Shown in pieces: positions 16,228 through 25,126 of a DNA stretch of 37,535 bases. Numbering within the stretch: the stretch's first letter is position 1; each line of letters begins with the position of its first letter. The notes beneath the pieces are model-generated. The model saw only the letters and a program-made list of their open reading frames with translations. It ran no database searches and was not told the DNA's origin. The stretch covers positions 1 through 37,535 of the forward strand of contig JAAFJC010000031.1 in NCBI GenBank assembly GCA_013297925.1, written 5' to 3'. The position numbers were made by a program, and so were the translations under genes. Source of the stretch: Comamonadaceae bacterium (GTDB lineage Bacteria; Pseudomonadota; Gammaproteobacteria; Burkholderiales; Burkholderiaceae_C).

Positions 16228-16704
16228 TTAGTTGATATAGCGACGAACTGAACCCACTACCACACCCCATATCTCTAGCTGCGTGTCTGGGGTGATGATG
16301 ATTGTGGCATGAGCTGGATTTTCAGGTCGCAGCTCAATACGGCCAGCGCGGCGGTAGAGGCGCTTGATCGTGAATTCCCCGTCTACGACCGCAATTACAA
16401 TTTTGTTGTGACGAGGCTCGATGCTTCGATCAACCACCACCTTGTCACCGTCCATGATGCCGGCATTGCGCATGCTGTCACCTTTAACCTCGAACAAAAA
16501 GCTGGCTGCTTTGTGTTGCACCAGAAACTCATTGAGGTCTAGCCCTTCTTCCATGTAATCGGTTGCTGGACTGGGAAAGCCAGCAGCCACCCGTGAGACA
16601 AACATCGGTGTTGCGCAAACAGCAGCCAACATGGCCACCGGGACGGGTTGCTGGCAAACTGTGGGCTGGAGGCTTGGATCAATGATTGCGGTGGCATTTA
16701 ACAT
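16228..16704 (-). CDS. umuD: UmuD, LexA-like self-cleaving SOS protein
   Basis: From the ATG at 16704 the protein has 158 residues. It keeps the S24 peptidase features: the cleavage site Ala-Gly in [13 protein letters not shown] (41-42), nucleophile Ser77 in [11 protein letters not shown] and Lys114 in [11 protein letters not shown]. The N-terminal arm before cleavage is about 41 residues, longer than in E. coli (24). An upstream in-frame ATG at 16725 is rejected as start because it would place the LexA box inside the coding sequence; ATG 16632 would give a more typical arm length. RecA-stimulated cleavage gives UmuD', the polymerase V partner. It is directly upstream of umuC. Confidence 0.9.
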   Translation of the reverse strand: MLNATAIIDPSLQPTVCQQPVPVAMLAAVCATPMFVSRVAAGFPSPATDYMEEGLDLNEFLVQHKAASFLFEVKGDSMRNAGIMDGDKVVVDRSIEPRHNKIVIAVVDGEFTIKRLYRRAGRIELRPENPAHATIIITPDTQLEIWGVVVGSVRRYIN

Positions 16705-16706
16705 AA

Positions 16707-16722
16707 CTGTATTTTTACACAG
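16707..16722 (-). promoter_or_regulatory. LexA (SOS) box of umuDC
   Basis: CTGTATTTTTACACAG is a perfect CTGT-N8-ACAG LexA box lying 2 bp upstream of the umuD ATG at 16704. A plausible minus-strand promoter (TTGCAA, 17-bp spacer, TAAAAA) overlaps it, so the repressor would occlude RNA polymerase. The divergent SRAP gene begins 82 bp away and could share control. Confidence 0.85.
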
Positions 16723-16803
16723 CATCTAACCTTGTTGCAACCTATGTGTGTTGCCTAAGTGCAAAAGCCTGTCGGGCAGTCGGGCAGGTCTAAACTACGG
16801 GTC

Positions 16804-17454
16804 ATGTGCGTTAACTTCACACCAGCCAAACCAACCAGCCTACAGCGGATGAGTGGGCGTGTGGCTGACTTCGCTCATCCTGCAGAAGCGTTTCCCGGTT
16901 ATCCAGCTTCGATTGTGGTGGGCGGTGAAGGCAACGAATTGGAAATACGCAGTGCGGTGTTTGGCTTGATTCCATCGTGGGCAAAGGATCGCACGTTTGC
17001 TAGGCGTACTTACAATGCACGAAGTGAAACCGTGGCTGAGAAGCCCAGCTATCGTGGTGCTTGGCGCGCCCGTCGGTTTTGCCTTGTGCCGATGGAGCGA
17101 TTCTACGAGCCGTGCTGGGAAACAGGCAGGGCAGTGCGGTGGAGCATTCACCGACGCGATGCTGAGGCATTTGCAGTAGCCGCCATCTGGGAGAACTGGA
17201 CAGATCGCGAAACAGGTGAAATAGTCACTTCGTTTTCAATGTTGACGATCAACGGCGATGGTCACGAGGTGATGGGACGATTTCACCGTCCGGGTGATGA
17301 GCGACGTAGCTTGATAGTCGTCGATCAAGCCGATTGGTGGCGTTGGCTGCGGGCTACAACTGCTGAGGCAAGCACGATTTTGCTGCCAATGAATGTGGCG
17401 CATTTCACCGCCGAATCTGCGCCAGTGAATGTTCAGCAGCCCGCATTGATCTAA
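16804..17454 (+). CDS. SRAP (YedK/HMCES-like) abasic-site DNA-protein crosslink protein
   Basis: The 216-residue protein starts MCVNF, placing the catalytic Cys at position 2 once Met is removed; an upstream GTG-type reading from 16759 would bury this Cys and is rejected. Other family hallmarks follow: the Asn of YNARSET (about 77), the Glu of MERFYEP and a His in GRFHRPGDERRS, the variant seen in many plasmid and betaproteobacterial SRAP proteins. These proteins crosslink to abasic sites in single-stranded DNA to shield them. It is divergent from umuDC across an SOS box, fitting a damage-response block carried by the element. Confidence 0.88.
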   Translation: MCVNFTPAKPTSLQRMSGRVADFAHPAEAFPGYPASIVVGGEGNELEIRSAVFGLIPSWAKDRTFARRTYNARSETVAEKPSYRGAWRARRFCLVPMERFYEPCWETGRAVRWSIHRRDAEAFAVAAIWENWTDRETGEIVTSFSMLTINGDGHEVMGRFHRPGDERRSLIVVDQADWWRWLRATTAEASTILLPMNVAHFTAESAPVNVQQPALI

Positions 17455-17636
17455 TAGGCATCAGCATCTGCACAAACGGATCAAAAAAAGGACCAAGAGC
17501 GACCGAGAATTGCATAGAGTATTTTTAGCATTGCGCCGTAACGAGCGCACTGGCGGGATAAACTAAAGGCCATGCTCCTTTTCACGATAGAAATCTGCTG
17601 TCTAATTTTTAAGCAGCCTAGAAAAGTGTCAGGTAA

Positions 17637-20555
17637 ATGAACAATCCTGCCGGCGATCTGCAAAGTAGGGCTAATCCTCAGCAGCAAGAAGCCATCTTGG
17701 CCACAGAAGGTCCAGTACTAATCATCGCTGGCCCCGGTTCCGGGAAGACGTTCACCCTTGTCGAACGCATCGTCTACCTGATCAAGCACAAGTGCATTGC
17801 TCCAGAGTCGCTGTTCGTCGTCACGTTCACCGATAAGGCAGCGCGCGAGCTAACCACCCGCATTTCGAACCGACTGACCGAGCTGGGCATCAAGTTCAAC
17901 TTGAACGAGATGTACCTCGGCACCTTCCACTCGATCTGCTTGCGCATCATCGAGGACTTCCGCGAGTTCACCAGGCTCAAGCGCAGCTTCACGCTATTCG
18001 ACCAGTTTGACCAGCAATACTTCCTGTACCAGCGCATCAAGGTATTCCGCGAACTGCCCGATGCCCAACTCGTCATGGGCGACGACCAATCGGGGCGCTG
18101 GGCGCAGTCGGAGAGCCTGCTCAAGTGGCTCAACAAGGTCAGCGAGGAAGCCCTCGATGCCTCCACGCTGGCGGCCGCCCCTGAAGTGGAGATCCGGGCG
18201 CTGGCCTCCTGCTTTGCCAAGTATCAAGAACTGCTGCACGAGAACAACTCACTCGATTTTTCCGGCATCCAATACGAGGCCTTGCAACTACTCGATAAGC
18301 GCCCAGAGGTGCTGGCGCAACTGCGCGAAAAGCTGACCTACCTGATGGTCGACGAGTATCAGGACACCAACACAATTCAGGAGCGCATCCTCCTGCTACT
18401 GGCGGGCGAGAAGCGCAATCTGTGCGTCGTGGGTGACGACGACCAAGGCTTGTACCGCTTTCGCGGGGCCACCATCCGAAACATCCTGGAATTCCCCGCG
18501 CTGTTCGACGAGGGCCAGTGCAAGCGGGTCACCCTCACGGTCAACTACCGCTCGCACCCCGACATCATCCGCTTCTACAACGAGTGGATGAGCGAGCAGA
18601 CGTGGGACGACGGCAAGCGCGTCTTCCGCTTTGCTAAGCAGATTGTTCCGCGCGACGACGTATTCCCCGACGTGCCGACGGCGGTGCGGCTGGCAGCCAC
18701 CGACAACAAGGACGAAACCACCAACTGGCACGCCGAGGTGCTGGCCTTTCTCAGCGGCCTGAAAGCGGCCGGCAAGCTGTCGGACTGGAATCAGGTCGCC
18801 TTCCTGTTCCGCTCGGTCAAGAACGACAAGGTAGTCGCGCTAGCGCGCTTTCTCGAAGCCGAGGGTGTGCCCGTGTTCTCGCCACGCTCGAACATGTTTT
18901 TCGAGCGAGAGGAAATTCGCCTGATGATCGGCGCACTGATCTTCCTGTTCCCGCAGTTCCCCAAGGTGCGCGCTTGGGCCGAAGGCGTCACGCTGCCGAT
19001 CTGGGACTACTACGACCAGCTCTGCTTCGTCGCCTTCACCACGGAGCTGCGCAAGCCGGAGAACAAGCCTCTGCTGGATTGGGTGCGCCCGCTGGCCAAG
19101 CATCACGCCGTGCTGACCCAGAACACCGACTATTCCTTCTCCGGCCTGTTCTACCAACTACTCCAGTTCCCGCTGTTCGCGCGCTTCCTCGACGAGGATG
19201 CCTTACAGGGCGTGGACAAGGGCCGCGCGGCCCGCAACCTCGGCACCTTCTCCAAGCTGCTCACCAAGTTCGAGTACCTGCATTTCGTCAGCGTGCTTAA
19301 CCCGCAGTGGCTAGAGAAAAACATCCGGGACCTGTTCAACCAATTTCTGCGCTTCCTAGTGGACGGCGGCATCGGTGAATACGAGGACGAGGCCGAGTAC
19401 GCGCCCAGGGGCTGCGTTTCCTTTCTCACCATCCATCAGTCCAAGGGTCTTGAGTACCCGGTCGTCATCTGTGGCTCGCTGGAGGCATTGCCGCGCAAGC
19501 AGTACAGCGCACTGGACGTGCTGCTGGAAGATGGAGGCTACCTCTCGAAGGAACGCTTCGAGCCGCTCGACCACATCAAGAACTTCGACTTCTGGCGGCT
19601 CTTCTACACCGCATTCTCCCGCGGGCAGAACCTGCTGGTGCTCGCCGCGCAGGAAAAGCCAGGGCGCGGCAAATCGCCGTCCAAATACTTCGAGCGACTT
19701 TTCTACGAGCTTCCGAGTTGGCGCGCCGTTGACCTCACCGCAATCAGCTATGACGCGGTCAAGCAGATCAACCTCAAGCGCGAATATTCGTTTACTTCCC
19801 ACATAACTGTGTTCGAGAACTGCGCTGAGCAGTACCGCTTTTTCAAGGAGCTTGAGTTCGCCGCGATCCGCGAAAGCCCGATGCTGTTCGGTACGCTTGT
19901 GCATCAAACCATCGAGGACATTCACAAGACCGTTTTACGCGGCGAGGAAGGTGGAATCAGCCTAGATACGATCAAGGGCTGGTTTTCAGCTAACTATGCC
20001 TTGCTCTCGAAGAAAGAGCGTGTGTATCTTGCGCCAAGCTCGCAACAGGCTGCGCTACTGCACGTGATGCGCTACTTCGAGCGAGAGAACGGCAATTGGG
20101 ATCGTCTCAAGGAGGCTGAGGTCGAGATTTCTCTGGTCAAAGATCAGTACATCCTCAAAGGCAGCGTTGACCTCATTCGGGGCGAAAACGATACGGTCGA
20201 GATCGTCGACTTCAAGTCGGAGAAGAAGCCCGATATGGAAAAGGATCGCAGCCGTATCCAACAGTACCAGCACCAGTTGGAGGTGTACGCCCATCTGGTC
20301 GAGGAGAGAACCGGTCAGAAGGTCAGCCGGATGCACCTGTACTACACCGGCGAAGACGGCGGCAACCCCTACGTGTCATTCACCAAAGACGACCGCGCCA
20401 TTGGTAAGACCATCGCGCAGTTCGATGGCATCGTGGCGCGCATTGAGCGGCAGGACTTCCAGATCGCCGCTCGCCCGGTTAAGCTATGCCAGAACTGCGA
20501 TATGCGCGCCTATTGCGACAACAAGAATTGGAAATTCAGGAAGATCGACAAATGA
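17637..20555 (+). CDS. UvrD-like helicase fused to AddB/RecB-type Fe-S nuclease
   Basis: The 972-residue protein has two parts. The first 700 residues are a superfamily 1A helicase: Walker A AGPGSGKT (about 36-43), motif II MVDEYQDTNTIQ, motif III VGDDDQGLYRFRG, motif IV NYRSHPDIIRF, motif V TIHQSKGLEYPVV and motif VI FYTAFSRGQNLL. The C-terminal part is a RecB-family PD-(D/E)XK nuclease: FGTLVHQTIEDIHK, GSVDLIRG, VEIVDFKSEKK and YQHQLEVYAHL. One Cys in FENCAEQYRFF (about 728) and three in LCQNCDMRAYC (about 950-961) make the four-Cys [4Fe-4S] staple of AddB-type nucleases. It is the first gene of an operon, overlapping the methyltransferase by 4 bp (ATGA). An extra end-processing nuclease is not part of classical type III restriction. 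Confidence 0.88.
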   Translation: MNNPAGDLQSRANPQQQEAILATEGPVLIIAGPGSGKTFTLVERIVYLIKHKCIAPESLFVVTFTDKAARELTTRISNRLTELGIKFNLNEMYLGTFHSICLRIIEDFREFTRLKRSFTLFDQFDQQYFLYQRIKVFRELPDAQLVMGDDQSGRWAQSESLLKWLNKVSEEALDASTLAAAPEVEIRALASCFAKYQELLHENNSLDFSGIQYEALQLLDKRPEVLAQLREKLTYLMVDEYQDTNTIQERILLLLAGEKRNLCVVGDDDQGLYRFRGATIRNILEFPALFDEGQCKRVTLTVNYRSHPDIIRFYNEWMSEQTWDDGKRVFRFAKQIVPRDDVFPDVPTAVRLAATDNKDETTNWHAEVLAFLSGLKAAGKLSDWNQVAFLFRSVKNDKVVALARFLEAEGVPVFSPRSNMFFEREEIRLMIGALIFLFPQFPKVRAWAEGVTLPIWDYYDQLCFVAFTTELRKPENKPLLDWVRPLAKHHAVLTQNTDYSFSGLFYQLLQFPLFARFLDEDALQGVDKGRAARNLGTFSKLLTKFEYLHFVSVLNPQWLEKNIRDLFNQFLRFLVDGGIGEYEDEAEYAPRGCVSFLTIHQSKGLEYPVVICGSLEALPRKQYSALDVLLEDGGYLSKERFEPLDHIKNFDFWRLFYTAFSRGQNLLVLAAQEKPGRGKSPSKYFERLFYELPSWRAVDLTAISYDAVKQINLKREYSFTSHITVFENCAEQYRFFKELEFAAIRESPMLFGTLVHQTIEDIHKTVLRGEEGGISLDTIKGWFSANYALLSKKERVYLAPSSQQAALLHVMRYFERENGNWDRLKEAEVEISLVKDQYILKGSVDLIRGENDTVEIVDFKSEKKPDMEKDRSRIQQYQHQLEVYAHLVEERTGQKVSRMHLYYTGEDGGNPYVSFTKDDRAIGKTIAQFDGIVARIERQDFQIAARPVKLCQNCDMRAYCDNKNWKFRKIDK

Positions 20556-22342
20556 CAAAAGCCAATACACCCGCACAGGAAAGCCTGCAACTGGCCACCC
20601 CGGAGGGCAGCGCCACCTACGTCGAAAAGTACGAGTTCGAGCCGATTAAGGGCTACCCGATGCTCAACTGGCGCGGCAAGCGCCCATTTACGTCTACGCA
20701 GTTCTATCCAGCGCAATTGAAGGAAATTCACGGCGAGGAAGTGGATGGCTGGAGGAACAAGATTTTCTGGGGTGACAACCTTCAGGTGATGAGTCACATG
20801 CTCAAACAGTTTCGTGGGAAAGTTGACCTTGTCTACATCGACCCGCCGTTTGACTCAAAGGCAGATTACAAAAGAAAGATCAAAGTTAAAGGTCAAAAAT
20901 ATGAGGGTGATTCGAGCGCGATAGAAGAGAAGCAATATTCCGACATTTGGACTAACGATCAGTTTCTGCAGTTCATTTACGAACGACTTACCTTAATTAG
21001 AGAGCTCCTGTCGGAATCCGGAACAATCGTTTTGCACTGCGACTCTTCCAAAGGGCACCACATTCGCTGCATTTTGGATGAACTCTTTGGCGAGAAGAAT
21101 TTTCTCAATGAGATTGTTTGGAGCTACCGTCGCTGGCCGAGTAACTCAAAGAATTTCCAGCAGATGCACGACAACTTGTTCTGGTACGCAAAAAAGAAAG
21201 ATAGCGACCGCGTGTTTAACAAGGAATACGAGGAAGCATCCGAGAGCTACATGAAGAGATTCGGAGGCAAGACGCAGATTCTTGATACTGAGAGTGGAAC
21301 CAGGAAGATTACTTCGGACGAAGATACAAAGGGTATGCCCATGCGTGACGTTTGGGACATCTCAATTATTGCAGGCGTTGGTGCAGAGCGGACTGGCTAT
21401 CCGACACAAAAACCAGAAGCTCTTCTAGAGAGGATTATCAGCACCTGTTCAAATCCTGGTCAGCTTGTCTTCGATTGCTTTATGGGGTCCGGAACAACTC
21501 AGGCGGTCGCCATGAAGCTCGGTCGCCGCTTTATTGGTGCGGACATCAATCTCGGGGCAATTCAGACTACAACAATGCGCTTGACCGGCGTGGCAGATGA
21601 CCTGAAGCAGAGGCCACTTGATAGCGACGTGAAGCACTTTACGGGTTTCGATTTCTACAACGTCAATCACTACGACATTTTCCGAAACCCAATTGAGGCC
21701 AGGGATTTATTAATCGAGGCTCTGGAAGTGCAAAAGCTGGAGTTCAGCACCGTATTCGACGGGGAGAAGGATGGGCGCATGGTCAAGATCATGCCGGTCA
21801 ACCGAATTGCCACACGCGCCGACCTGAACGAGCTGATCGCGGGTTTCGACTACAAAGCGTGGGAGCGAAAGCAGAACGACCACCCGAACCGTCCAGTGGA
21901 AAAGATCTCGCTCGTCTGCATGGGCCATGAACCAGACCTGTCTGCCCAACTGGAACTGGCCGCCAAGCCCTTCAAGATCGACGTGGAAGTGGTGGATATC
22001 CTGCGCGACAAGGCCGATCTGGAATTCAAGCGCGACTCTGAGGCAAAAATTGCCATTAAGAATGGCGAGTTGGTCATTGCCAAGTTCTACCCGATGAACC
22101 TTCTCCAGAAGCTCTCGATCCAGAAGGAGTCGGTCGAGGACTGGAAGGAACTGGTCGAGAGCGTTCTAATCGACTGGAACTACGACGGCGCGGTACTACA
22201 ACCGGCGGTGGTGGACATTCCAGGCAAGGACGATCTGGTCAAGGGCGCGTACAAGGTGCCGGACGACGCGGGCACCATCCGCGTGAAGATCACCGACCTG
22301 CTCTCTGATTCATGGGAAGGGAGCGTCGGCAATGGCGACTAA
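20552..22342 (+). CDS. mod: Type III-like DNA adenine N6-methyltransferase (Mod)
   Basis: The 596-residue protein is a beta-class amino-methyltransferase: the catalytic DPPF (residues 97-100, in VDLVYIDPPFDSKAD) precedes the AdoMet site FDCFMGSGTTQAVAMKLGRR (about 308-327), with about 200 residues between them for target recognition. Type III Mod proteins have this order. It modifies an unknown DNA site and also directs the Res partner. The ATG overlaps the stop of the UvrD-nuclease gene (ATGA) and its own 3' end overlaps the Res gene by 11 bp, so the three products are coupled. The catalytic motif is DPPF rather than the usual DPPY, which is allowed for adenine methyltransferases. GC content dips in the TRD part (about 20.85-21.6 kb), as is common for swapped recognition domains. 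Confidence 0.88.
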   Translation: MTKANTPAQESLQLATPEGSATYVEKYEFEPIKGYPMLNWRGKRPFTSTQFYPAQLKEIHGEEVDGWRNKIFWGDNLQVMSHMLKQFRGKVDLVYIDPPFDSKADYKRKIKVKGQKYEGDSSAIEEKQYSDIWTNDQFLQFIYERLTLIRELLSESGTIVLHCDSSKGHHIRCILDELFGEKNFLNEIVWSYRRWPSNSKNFQQMHDNLFWYAKKKDSDRVFNKEYEEASESYMKRFGGKTQILDTESGTRKITSDEDTKGMPMRDVWDISIIAGVGAERTGYPTQKPEALLERIISTCSNPGQLVFDCFMGSGTTQAVAMKLGRRFIGADINLGAIQTTTMRLTGVADDLKQRPLDSDVKHFTGFDFYNVNHYDIFRNPIEARDLLIEALEVQKLEFSTVFDGEKDGRMVKIMPVNRIATRADLNELIAGFDYKAWERKQNDHPNRPVEKISLVCMGHEPDLSAQLELAAKPFKIDVEVVDILRDKADLEFKRDSEAKIAIKNGELVIAKFYPMNLLQKLSIQKESVEDWKELVESVLIDWNYDGAVLQPAVVDIPGKDDLVKGAYKVPDDAGTIRVKITDLLSDSWEGSVGNGD

Positions 22343-25049
22343 ACGGGCAGGACCCAAGGCCAGCGCCAACGCGGTCAGCACGACTGGCGCGTCGCTCGAC
22401 TTCGCATTCTTCCGCTTTTTATGGCGGTTCTACCAGGACAACCGGGGCGCGATCCGGCAAAACCAGAAGGAACTTACCCGTAAGTTCCTCGACTTCAACA
22501 ACCCTGAGAAGAATCCGAAGGCGTTCTTGCGTCAGCCGCAGTTCGAGGCTCTTGAGACCTACGTTTTCCTAAAGGAATTTCTCGGCAACGCCAAGGTCGA
22601 GGAGATTTTCAAGGCCTGGTACGAGCGTAGCGGTAAGTTTGAGGGCCGCGAATTCGGCTCCTTTCTCGGCAATGCTGGGCAGGAGATGTTCGAGTTCGGC
22701 GAAAGCGACGAGCTGGAACTGAACTCGTACAAGGTGCTGTTCGACAAGATGCGCAAGAACTCGCGGGTCTACCCGAACTACATCTTCGCGCTGACGATGG
22801 GTACTGGCAAAACCATCCTGATGGCGACCTGCATTTTTTATGAGTTCCTGCTAGGCAACAAGTTCGAGAAGGATGACCGCTACTGCCACAACGCGCTAGT
22901 GTTTGCGCCAGACAAGACGGTGCTGCACTCATTGAAGGAGATCGAAACATTCGACCTTACCCGCGTAGTGCCGCCCGAGTACGTCAATTTTCTGACCACA
23001 CACCTGCGCTTTCACTACCTAGAAGAGGCAGGCACATCGCTGGACACGCTGGATCGCTCACGCTTTAACATCATCGTCTCTAACACGCAGAAGATCATTC
23101 TTAAGCGCCAGCGAAAGGAGAAGACCTCCGTCGACAAATTGTTCGGCGCGGCCGGCGACATAGTCTTGGCCACCGGCGTCTACGCGGACGCGGCCGACCT
23201 CTACAACTTCGACCAGCCGGAAGAGGAAGGTGAACTGACCACCAATCAGCGCTTCGAGAAGCTGCGCCGCCTGGAGCAGTTGGGCATCTACGTAGATGAG
23301 GCTCACCACGCGTTCGGCAAGGCGCTCGCTAAGGACATGGGCGTCGGCACCACTGCAACCGACACCAGCCTTCGAACTACCATCGATATCCTCGCGGCTA
23401 GCCTTAACGCAGCGGGTACCCGAGTGGTGGCCTGCTACAACTACACTGGTACACCCTACGTTGGGCGCGAGGTGCTACCCGAGGTTGTCTACGCCTACGG
23501 CCTGAAAGAGGCCATCGAGAAGGCCTACCTCAAAAAGGTAGTGCTTCACGGCTATGGCAACACCCGCACTGACGAGTTCGTGGACATCACAATCGAGGCT
23601 TTTCTGAAGGAATCTGGCTATCTGCGACCTGAAGGCATGTTACCCAAGCTGGCTTTCTTTGCTGCCACCATTGACGAGTTGACGGGTGAACTGAAACCGG
23701 CGGTCGAGCGAGCGCTGCTCAAGCACGGCATCCCAACTTCTCGCATCCTGGTCAACGTCGGCGACGAAAAGCTGACCACCAACGACGACATCCGTGAGTT
23801 CAACCGCCTCGACACCGTAGGCTCGGAGAAGCAGTTCATCCTGCTGGTCAACAAGGGGCGAGAGGGCTGGAACTGCCGCTCGCTGTTCGGCGTGGGCCTG
23901 TTCCGTGAGCCAAAGTCAAAGGTGTTCGTTCTGCAAGCCACGATGCGCTGCTTGCGCGCTATCGGCGAGGCGCAGCACACTGGGCATGTCTTCCTATCGG
24001 AAGACAACCTGAACACGCTGAATGACGAGCTCCAGCAGAATTTCCGCATCAGCGTCGACGATTTGCAGAAGACGGGCAGCGACAAGGAGCGTGTGGAAGT
24101 GCGCGTAGTCGAGCCGCCGGTCAAGATCAAGCTGGTGCGGGTGCGCAAACATTACCAAATGCGCGAAAAGCAACCCGCACCGGGCCAGGAACTGGTGCCT
24201 GAGCGCGCCGACCGTGATGCGTGGAGCACGCTAATCGAAAAGTACCGTCTGATCGAGACACAACAGGAAGGGCTGACCGCCGCTGATGCAGCACGCGCGT
24301 CGACCAGCCGCACATTTGACCTAACGGCCCGCCGCGAGAAGCGTACGTTCTCGCCGATGACGCTGGTGGCAGAAGTGTCCCGCTACCTCAATCTCAGTCC
24401 GCTTGGTGTCGAGGAGCTACTTGACGCTACAAAAGAAGGCACCGGCGAACTGGTGACCATAACCAACGAGTTCAACGAACTGCTCTACGACGAGATCATC
24501 CCACGCCTGTTTCGTCAGCTCTACTACCTCGATGAGTCCCAGCAAACCGAGGAGCATGATGTCGATCTCATTAAGCTCCCGCCGAACGGCTACTACGAGG
24601 TGACAGCGGCTAAGGACAAGATCGTCCGCATGGGCGATGCACAGTTAAATGACGAGGATCGTGCCAAGAGTTTCCATCTCGACACATACTGCTTCGACTC
24701 GGGTTCGGAAAGTTGGTTGTTTTGGGACCTGCTGCGCGAGCAGCGCGTGAAGAAAATCTACTTCACCGGGATGCTGACACACGGCCAGTCCGACTTCTTT
24801 ATCCAGTACATCGACCCGGATTCACGTACCGTGCGCAGCTACTACCCGGACTTCATCTTCCAGCGGGAAGAGCCGGACGGCAGCCTGAAGTACGTGATCG
24901 TGGAGGTGAAGGCCGACAACCAGATTGAGGATGCCGTAGTGCAGGCCAAGAAAGACTTCGCCCAGCAGATCGCGGTGGCCAGCGGTATGGAGTACCGCAT
25001 CCTCAAGTCAACCGACGCTGACAATCGTCGTTACCGAGTACTTATGTAG
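22332..25049 (+). CDS. res: Type III-like restriction subunit (Res): superfamily 2 helicase-nuclease
   Basis: The 905-residue protein has an SF2 helicase core: Walker A ALTMGTGKTILMAT (about 151-164), DEAH-box YVDEAHHAFGKAL (about 322), motif III-like YNYTGTPYVG and motif VI region LQATMRCLRAIGEAQH. The C-terminus has a PD-(D/E)XK endonuclease motif, YYPDFIF then YVIVEVKAD (about 838-860). Length and layout fit type III Res proteins, which use ATP to travel or signal along DNA and cut beside the recognition site. The ATG overlaps the end of mod by 11 bp with GAAGGGAG upstream. It closes the operon; the next gene is convergent (integrase), with 77 bp between. Confidence 0.88.
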   Translation: MATKRAGPKASANAVSTTGASLDFAFFRFLWRFYQDNRGAIRQNQKELTRKFLDFNNPEKNPKAFLRQPQFEALETYVFLKEFLGNAKVEEIFKAWYERSGKFEGREFGSFLGNAGQEMFEFGESDELELNSYKVLFDKMRKNSRVYPNYIFALTMGTGKTILMATCIFYEFLLGNKFEKDDRYCHNALVFAPDKTVLHSLKEIETFDLTRVVPPEYVNFLTTHLRFHYLEEAGTSLDTLDRSRFNIIVSNTQKIILKRQRKEKTSVDKLFGAAGDIVLATGVYADAADLYNFDQPEEEGELTTNQRFEKLRRLEQLGIYVDEAHHAFGKALAKDMGVGTTATDTSLRTTIDILAASLNAAGTRVVACYNYTGTPYVGREVLPEVVYAYGLKEAIEKAYLKKVVLHGYGNTRTDEFVDITIEAFLKESGYLRPEGMLPKLAFFAATIDELTGELKPAVERALLKHGIPTSRILVNVGDEKLTTNDDIREFNRLDTVGSEKQFILLVNKGREGWNCRSLFGVGLFREPKSKVFVLQATMRCLRAIGEAQHTGHVFLSEDNLNTLNDELQQNFRISVDDLQKTGSDKERVEVRVVEPPVKIKLVRVRKHYQMREKQPAPGQELVPERADRDAWSTLIEKYRLIETQQEGLTAADAARASTSRTFDLTARREKRTFSPMTLVAEVSRYLNLSPLGVEELLDATKEGTGELVTITNEFNELLYDEIIPRLFRQLYYLDESQQTEEHDVDLIKLPPNGYYEVTAAKDKIVRMGDAQLNDEDRAKSFHLDTYCFDSGSESWLFWDLLREQRVKKIYFTGMLTHGQSDFFIQYIDPDSRTVRSYYPDFIFQREEPDGSLKYVIVEVKADNQIEDAVVQAKKDFAQQIAVASGMEYRILKSTDADNRRYRVLM

Positions 25050-25126
25050 CCGTCACTTCAAATTATGAATTCAAAGCTGAATCTAGATTCTGGAGACTTT
25101 TGAGAAATCAAGCGACTTTTCTGCTT

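Noticed and set aside
16705-16725. Upstream ATG of umuD at 16725
   Set aside because: It would put the perfect LexA box inside the coding region; ATG 16704 lies just after the box.
17637-25049. BREX, DISARM or Druantia
   Set aside because: The signature genes of these systems (pglZ/brxC, drmA/drmB, druE) are absent; only Mod, Res and a UvrD nuclease are present.
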